NCBI GenBank assembly: GCA_036266845.1
Contig: DATAXI010000158.1
Location: 1 to 19,120 of the forward strand
DNA length: 19,120 bases
Direction: 5' to 3'
Source: DATAXI01 sp036266845
GTDB taxonomy: Bacteria; Verrucomicrobiota; Verrucomicrobiia; Chthoniobacterales; Chthoniobacteraceae
Position 1 is the stretch's first letter. Every line of letters starts with the position of its first letter. The notes under the pieces are model-generated. The model saw only the letters and a program-made list of their open reading frames with translations, was not told the origin of the DNA and did not search any database. A program made the position numbers and the translations under genes. Of this stretch, positions 14,001 through 19,120 are shown in pieces.

Positions 14001-16487
14001 CTATATCTTCACGGTATCAGCCAATGGCTCAAGGCCCACGATCGCCGCGTTCTGCTCAGACTCCAGAATATAGCTGGCGGGATCGAGGTGCGAAATGCGC
14101 ATCCCGTAGAAGGAGCGATACGCAAAAATGAGCCCGGAAATCAGGAAGAAAATGCCAACGCCAACAGCAATATGGCGCGGGGTATTCACGGCAATCTCGA
14201 CGGCAAGCAAGCCAAAGAGCGTGGTAAACTTGATAATCGGGTTGAGCGCCACCGACGAGGTATCCTTAAAGGGATCGCCCACGATATCGCCGATCACCGT
14301 CGCGGCGTGCAGCGGGGTGCCCTTCCTGCGAAGCTCCACCTCGACAATCTTCTTCGCATTGTCCCAGCAACCGCCGGCATTCGCCATATTAATGGCCATG
14401 AAGAGGCCAAACATCGCGATGGAAATCAGATAACCGACAAAGAAGACCGCATCGAAACAGGCAAACGCCAGCGCCAGCGAAAACACCACGCCGAAGATAT
14501 TCACCATCCCGTATTGCGCGTACTTCGTGCAGATGCGCACGACCTCGTTGCTATCCTCGGAGGAGGCCTTGGCGGAGCCGGTGAGACGGATATTTTTCTT
14601 GATGTAATCCACGGCACGGAATGCACCGGTCGTTACCGCCTGGCGCGATGCGCCGCAAAACCAGTAAACGACCGAGCCTCCCGCCAGAATGCCCAGAATG
14701 ATGCGCGCATCGACGATGCTGAGGCTGGAGAGATCAGTCCATCCGAAATGTCGCTTCAGCATGAGAATCAGGGAAAATATCATCGTGGTGGCGCCGACCA
14801 CCGCGGTGCCGATCAACATCGGTTTTGCCGTCGCCTTGAAGGTATTGCCCGCGCCATCGTTATCCTCAAGCATCAGCTTCCCTTTCTCAAAGTCGGGGTT
14901 GAAACCAAATTTCCAGGCAATCTCCTCTTCGATTCCCTCCATCTGCTCGATGGTGGATAACTCAAAAACGGATTGCGCATTATCCGCAACGGGCCCGTAG
15001 CTATCCACCGCGATGGTTACCGGACCCATCCCGAGCATCCCGAATGCGACCAGCCCGAATGCGAATACCGCGGGATAGGACATGTAATCCACCAGGGTAT
15101 TCTGGCTGGTCAGATACGCCGTCAACATCAGCCCGCATAAGGTCAGGCCCATCCAGAAGCAGGAGAAATTGCCCGCTACCAGGCCGGAAAGAATCGTGAG
15201 GCCCGCGCCTCCTTCGGTACTCGCATTGACCACCTCCCTGCAATGAGCGCTGCGCGTACTGGTAAAGAGCCGGGTAAGCTCGGGAATGATCGCCGCGGCC
15301 ACGGTGCCGCAACTGATAATCGTGGCAAGTTTCCACCAGAGCGTGGGATATTGCGCATGAAGCATGAAGTAACTGACAATAAAGCTGACTCCGAGACAGA
15401 TGAGCGACGTCGTCCAGATAAGCGCCGTCAGCGGATACTCGAAATTAAACCGGCCCTCGCCGACTGGCCGCCGGTTGACGAGATAGCGGTTGATCACCCA
15501 CGCCAGCATGGACGCGGGCACCATGATGATCCGCATCGCAAAGATCCAGATGATGAAGGTCCACTGGTTCTCCGGTTTCACCGCCAGGAGGATGAAGGTG
15601 ATGAGAGCCACGCCGGTTACCCCATAGGTTTCGAAACCGTCCGCGGTCGGCCCCACGCTGTCGCCGGCATTGTCGCCCGCGCAGTCCGCGATGACACCCG
15701 GGTTCCGCGCATCATCTTCCTTGATTCCGAATACGATCTTCATCATATCGCTGCCGATATCCGCGATCTTCGTGAAAATACCGCCGCAGATGCGCAGCAC
15801 GCTCGCGCCCAGCGATTCCCCGATCGCGAATCCGACAAAGCAATAGCCCGCCAGCGCGGCGGGCACGAATTTCAGAACGGAAAGCATCATCAGCAACTCG
15901 ACGCTGATCAGGAGCACGCCAATGCTCATGCCGGACCGGGTGGGGATCTCCGATACGTCGCGCGGATTGCCGCGCAGCGCGGCAAAAGCCATGCGGCTGT
16001 TGGCCACGTTATTGATAAGCATTCCAAACCAGGCGACGAGAAACGAGCCGCCGATTCCCGCGAGTGACCATGCAAGGATCAGGACCACCGTCGGCGCCGG
16101 CAGCGCCTTCAAATATCCAAAGTAATAAATCATCGTTCCCGCAATGAGCACCTCCAGGAGCAGGAGCAATTGTCCCTGCTGGAGGAGATAAGTTTTACAG
16201 GTGCTGTAGATGAGCCGCGACACGTCCAGCATCGATTGGTGCGCCGGCAGCTTGCGCAAATGCAGATACCCCAGCAGTCCGTACAACAAACCGCAGGCGC
16301 AGACGGCCATGCCAATCCAGAGGATGGCTCCGCCGTCAAGATTGATGCCCGGCAGATGAAATACCGTTGCCCGGTCCACAGGCAGCGCAAGGTCCGCTTC
16401 CCCGGCAAAAGCGGACTGGGATATCCCAATTACCGCGAAGATCGCGGCGATGACTCTGAAAATGAAACTTCGAGAAGATGTATGCAT
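14001..16487 (-). CDS. hppA: Membrane-bound pyrophosphate-energised ion pump
   Basis: 828 residues, many membrane segments. Couples hydrolysis of pyrophosphate to pumping of H+ (or Na+) across the membrane. The pyrophosphate-binding loops are recognisable but divergent: GGIFTKIADIGSDM, then EDDARNPGVIADCAGDNAGD (257-276, canonical EDDPRNPxxIADNVGDNVGD), and near the C-terminus ANAGGCWDNAKKIVE and GDIVGDPFKDTSS. GNTFKAT carries Lys551 where K+-independent pumps have Lys and K+-dependent ones Ala, so a K+-independent pump is suggested. The protein is longer than the usual 650-750 residues, and its N-terminus (to SAFAGEA, about residue 30) looks like a cleavable or membrane-start signal. Start ATG 16487 has only a weak GAAAAG before it. 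Stands alone, 135 bp after the TIGR03118 gene on the same strand. Confidence 0.93.
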   Translation of the reverse strand: MHTSSRSFIFRVIAAIFAVIGISQSAFAGEADLALPVDRATVFHLPGINLDGGAILWIGMAVCACGLLYGLLGYLHLRKLPAHQSMLDVSRLIYSTCKTYLLQQGQLLLLLEVLIAGTMIYYFGYLKALPAPTVVLILAWSLAGIGGSFLVAWFGMLINNVANSRMAFAALRGNPRDVSEIPTRSGMSIGVLLISVELLMMLSVLKFVPAALAGYCFVGFAIGESLGASVLRICGGIFTKIADIGSDMMKIVFGIKEDDARNPGVIADCAGDNAGDSVGPTADGFETYGVTGVALITFILLAVKPENQWTFIIWIFAMRIIMVPASMLAWVINRYLVNRRPVGEGRFNFEYPLTALIWTTSLICLGVSFIVSYFMLHAQYPTLWWKLATIISCGTVAAAIIPELTRLFTSTRSAHCREVVNASTEGGAGLTILSGLVAGNFSCFWMGLTLCGLMLTAYLTSQNTLVDYMSYPAVFAFGLVAFGMLGMGPVTIAVDSYGPVADNAQSVFELSTIEQMEGIEEEIAWKFGFNPDFEKGKLMLEDNDGAGNTFKATAKPMLIGTAVVGATTMIFSLILMLKRHFGWTDLSSLSIVDARIILGILAGGSVVYWFCGASRQAVTTGAFRAVDYIKKNIRLTGSAKASSEDSNEVVRICTKYAQYGMVNIFGVVFSLALAFACFDAVFFVGYLISIAMFGLFMAINMANAGGCWDNAKKIVEVELRRKGTPLHAATVIGDIVGDPFKDTSSVALNPIIKFTTLFGLLAVEIAVNTPRHIAVGVGIFFLISGLIFAYRSFYGMRISHLDPASYILESEQNAAIVGLEPLADTVKI

Positions 16488-16622
16488 GGCTTTTCAGCCA
16501 GACATTCTCGATTTCTTCTCCGGCGCCGTCCCCGCCTCCTTTGCGGATTACCGGCTATTCCTTGCCACCGCCATTGCCGGGAGAACGACCCCCATCCCTT
16601 CCCCGGCCAATTCCTTCCCGCC

Positions 16623-17963
16623 TTATTTCGCGGAGACTGATTCGGCCTTTTTTCCCTCCGGAATCAGGACTTCTCGCGACGTCAATTTTCCAAAGAGGCC
16701 GTCATATTCGCTGTTTGGTCCGGCGGTGAAGTAAAGCGCATTTGCGTCTCCCAGGCTGAAGCCGTTCCCGAAGGCGAGACCCCACAATCCATCGATGCTG
16801 ATGATCTTTGTATCCGGATCCCGTAGATACTCGACAAAGTCTCCGGTCTTGAGGTCGAACGCGGCAATAGTGCCATCACCAAAATTGCCCACGAGAAGGT
16901 CATTCGCGCATTTGCCAAACCTCGCGGGAGCAATCGCCACGCCCCACGGCGCATTGAGGACGCCCTTGGTATGAAAATCCTTTATCAGCGTCCCGTCTTC
17001 ATTGTACTCGACCACGTGACCCAGTCCGGCGCCGTGGATTTGCTCCTGGCCTTCGTCGCTCCCGGTATCGAATTTCGCGTAAGTAACAAAGAGATGCCCG
17101 TTCAGGTCCACAATGTTGAACGGTTGCAGCTTGCGGGCGGCGGCGGGCGTCTGGAAGTGGAATTTCCCGGTAACATCTTTCCATTGGTTATCAAAAACCT
17201 CGATCACGTTATTGCGAATGTCCGCCGCAAAAAGATGATTGCCTCCCGCCTCGCGAAATGCGGAGGAATTCGTCGGGTTATTCGTAAGCGCCACGCCGGT
17301 AAAGACGCAATTGACCCGGTAAGGACGATCCTTCGCCGTCTTCGAGTAATTAATGATGAGCGGGGCATTATCCATGGCCACCGCCGTATTGGCGCTCCAC
17401 GCGTTAATGCAGCCGTCTTCTGTGACAAAGACAAATTTTGCCGAGCCGGAATAGCCGCCCTTAATCCGCTGCGCGGGCGTTTTCTTGAGATTGGATGCGG
17501 GCCCCGCGACAGGGAACTCCACCGGCTGCGCCGCAAGATCGCTCGCCGAATTGTAAGCCTGACCGGTCACGAACGCGTATCCGTGATCCGTAAAACCCGG
17601 CTCCAGAAGCTTCACGAGCTTCACGCCATCCTGATGCAACGGATTGCCGGGCACGTCTCCGATAAACTCGGAAGAATATCCGCTGCCCGCGTCGGAAATC
17701 CAGATATGGCCGCCCGCGCCCGGCGGACGCAAGGCGATTCCCCAGGCATTGATCATCTCTGGATCAATCATTTGCGGGTGATAATCCCCGGAGTTCGCGA
17801 CAAGGTTCGTCTGCACGTACCCGGCGTCGCGCGGATCCTCAGGCACGCCAAACACCGGCGCGGCCGCCATCGCGGCGGCGAGGAACAAGAATACAGTTTT
17901 GCAAGCAGTCTTCACGAAATCGGAGAGGAAGCCACCTCCGGGTGGGCGCGAATGGAGATTCAT
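16623..17963 (-). CDS. Secreted TIGR03118-family protein
   Basis: 446 residues. A signal peptide is visible (VKTACKTVFLFLAAAMAAAP, residues 17-36; a GTG at 17915 could be an alternative start that begins right there). The mature part is a repeat-rich beta-propeller-like protein with TIGR03118 hallmarks: INAWGIALRPPGAGGHIWIS, NGHLFVTYAKFD, NAPWGVAIAPARFG, DLLVGNFGDGTIAAFD and IDGLWGLAFGNG. Members are secreted and their function is unknown. No PEP-CTERM or other sorting tail is seen at the C-terminus, which ends in a short charged stretch. It follows the phosphoesterase gene by 48 bp on the same strand, so the two are probably co-transcribed. Confidence 0.88.
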   Translation of the reverse strand: MNLHSRPPGGGFLSDFVKTACKTVFLFLAAAMAAAPVFGVPEDPRDAGYVQTNLVANSGDYHPQMIDPEMINAWGIALRPPGAGGHIWISDAGSGYSSEFIGDVPGNPLHQDGVKLVKLLEPGFTDHGYAFVTGQAYNSASDLAAQPVEFPVAGPASNLKKTPAQRIKGGYSGSAKFVFVTEDGCINAWSANTAVAMDNAPLIINYSKTAKDRPYRVNCVFTGVALTNNPTNSSAFREAGGNHLFAADIRNNVIEVFDNQWKDVTGKFHFQTPAAARKLQPFNIVDLNGHLFVTYAKFDTGSDEGQEQIHGAGLGHVVEYNEDGTLIKDFHTKGVLNAPWGVAIAPARFGKCANDLLVGNFGDGTIAAFDLKTGDFVEYLRDPDTKIISIDGLWGLAFGNGFSLGDANALYFTAGPNSEYDGLFGKLTSREVLIPEGKKAESVSAK

Positions 17964-17973
17964 GAAATGAATC
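17957..17973. promoter_or_regulatory. Perfect inverted repeat over the TIGR03118 start codon
   Basis: GATTCAT (17957-17963) and ATGAATC (17967-17973) are perfect arms separated by 3 bp; one arm contains the start codon. It could be an operator or a start-occluding mRNA hairpin with a very tight loop. AT-rich compared with the surroundings. Confidence 0.35.
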
Positions 17974-18011
17974 CGGGTTAAAGTAAGTGTCCTGGATAAG
18001 TGGCGTATCAG

Positions 18012-19120
18012 TCAGGGCTGGCCGTTGGTGGTAACGTTGCCCGGGATATCAGTCACGGTGCCGGAGGGGATCGCGCCAGGCCGGAAGAGGTCCGAGAGAT
18101 CATGCGCCGTACCGGTGCCGAATCCGGGGCTATTGGCATAGGCTCCGGTGCTGTTGGAGGCGTTGCCCGCGTCATTCAGATAACCGGTCGGCGAGGTATT
18201 TGCCACCAGGTGGAATATCTCCTGCATCGTCGCGAGATCGGAGGAGTGGGTATAGTTCAGGTTACCCGCATATCCATTCCCCTTGGCGAGCGGAGAGACG
18301 ATGATTTCCGTCAGGGTATGATTAAAGTCGTTCTGGTTGGTGCCTTCCGTCTCGTCCGTCCATACGACGATGCAGCCATTGTTGCGATAAGCCTGCGAGG
18401 CCATGATCTGCGGCACGATGACGGAGAGGAAGTGATCTCCCTGCGCCACCTGCGCGAGATCGCCGGTGTAATGGATGCCCTTGTAAGTAAAGCCGTCCGG
18501 GAGCGCGGTATGCATGTCATTGTACTCGTCGGGCGTGATGATGTTGTAACGCGCAACCGTGTTATTCGACAAATCGGTGGCCAATTGCTCCAGCGGCGCA
18601 TAGTGGGCGACCTCGGTATTATTGGTTCCGGTGACCGCCGCCGCTGGCGTGCTGCCATTGGTATCCGGAAAGAAAAGGGAGCCGTCGTGCTTGCAGGCAA
18701 AGTTCCACTCGTCACTGCCGTTGTACGGGTTGGTGTACGCCGCGTTGGAGCCGCTGAAGCTGGCGAGCGGAACGGTCCAGTGCGCCTGTGGCAGGAGGGT
18801 ATTGGTCAGTGCGCCGCCCAGGTTGGCGTTGCCACCGGAGATATTCTGGTGATCAATCCCCTCCTGATAGGACTTCCAGGGAATGCCCGCCGCCTGCATG
18901 AGGCCGGTGAGGTGCTGGGCGCAAATCGAGCGATTTGCCTGAAGGTAGCTCACGATCTGCGGCACGCTGCCGCCGCTGCCGTAGGGGTCGTTGTCATCCA
19001 GTTTGCCCAGGTTGCTGCCGGCCTCGCCCCACACATAGTTGGGCTCGGAGGGATGGATGCTCGGGCTGCCGCCTGAGGGAATGGCCAGGTCATTATGGTA
19101 GGCCGTGCAGTAAGAAACCT
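18012..19120 (-). CDS. Phosphoesterase-family protein (PF04185 type), 5' end outside the window
   Basis: 369 codons are visible; the frame stays open to the right edge, so the N-terminus with any signal peptide and the nucleophile is missing. Family marks: HPSEPNYVWGEAGSN (about the first 20-35 visible residues), GIPWKSYQEGI, WNFACKHDGSLFFPD, YNIITPDEYNDMHTALPDG, CIVVWTDETEGTNQNDFNHT (metal-ligand Asp/Glu region), IIVSPLAKGNGY and YTHSSDLATMQEIF (metal-ligand His). This is the phospholipase C/acid phosphatase superfamily; in this group the likely role is extracytoplasmic release of phosphate from organic esters, but specificity is not readable. An in-frame GTG at 19034 is inside the domain and is not the real start. 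Followed by the TIGR03118 gene 48 bp downstream. Confidence 0.88.
   Translation of the reverse strand, partial: VSYCTAYHNDLAIPSGGSPSIHPSEPNYVWGEAGSNLGKLDDNDPYGSGGSVPQIVSYLQANRSICAQHLTGLMQAAGIPWKSYQEGIDHQNISGGNANLGGALTNTLLPQAHWTVPLASFSGSNAAYTNPYNGSDEWNFACKHDGSLFFPDTNGSTPAAAVTGTNNTEVAHYAPLEQLATDLSNNTVARYNIITPDEYNDMHTALPDGFTYKGIHYTGDLAQVAQGDHFLSVIVPQIMASQAYRNNGCIVVWTDETEGTNQNDFNHTLTEIIVSPLAKGNGYAGNLNYTHSSDLATMQEIFHLVANTSPTGYLNDAGNASNSTGAYANSPGFGTGTAHDLSDLFRPGAIPSGTVTDIPGNVTTNGQP

Noticed and set aside
15243..16067. Plus-strand frame opposite hppA, and similar ones at 14088-14960
   Set aside because: Highly charged mirror translations of a membrane protein; no family resemblance.
16971..17981. 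Long plus-strand frames opposite the TIGR03118 and phosphoesterase genes (also 18000-19076)
   Set aside because: Mirror frames of clearly recognisable secreted proteins.

Overview
The window (about 60% GC, densely coding, few strong Shine-Dalgarno sites) looks like a chromosomal segment of a Gram-negative, sugar-using soil or freshwater bacterium, most likely from the Verrucomicrobiota/Planctomycetota side of the tree. This is an inference from protein flavour: short NagA and NagB variants, a divergent membrane pyrophosphatase, a TIGR03118 protein, and LacI regulators beside sugar and nitrogen genes. No rRNA, tRNA, CRISPR array or phage gene is visible.

Layout. 1-140 is the end of what looks like an IS21-type insertion sequence. 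It abuts the 3' end of nagA, which with nagB forms a leftward amino-sugar operon (141-1841). A LacI-type regulator diverges from it (1956-2990), with a pseudo-palindromic operator candidate in between. Next come an SMP-30/gluconolactonase-like protein (-), a two-CBS-domain protein (+) whose Shine-Dalgarno site lies in a hairpin, a secreted GH43 glycosidase (-), a small PLDc_N membrane protein (+) and an SRPBCC protein (-).

The centrepiece is 6954-13865, a complete seven-gene Nit1C cluster (the MSMEG_0567-0572 / Sll0783-0787 families): nitE acyltransferase, nitF AIR-synthase-like, then nitB, nitC nitrilase, nitD radical SAM protein, nitG small protein and nitH flavoprotein. In other bacteria this cluster has been linked to nitrogen starvation and to growth on cyanide as nitrogen source, but its true substrate and product are not settled. 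Here it is split into two rightward blocks (EF and BCDGH) by a leftward LacI-family regulator at 8421-9530. The 205 bp between that regulator and nitB holds two palindromes with the central CG typical of LacI operators. nitC/nitD and nitD/nitG overlap, and nitE/nitF share a TTGA junction, so each block is probably one transcript with coupled translation.

The right part (13866-19120) is leftward: a membrane proton-type pyrophosphatase (hppA), a secreted TIGR03118-family protein, and a phosphoesterase-family protein (PF04185 type) whose 5' end lies beyond the window.
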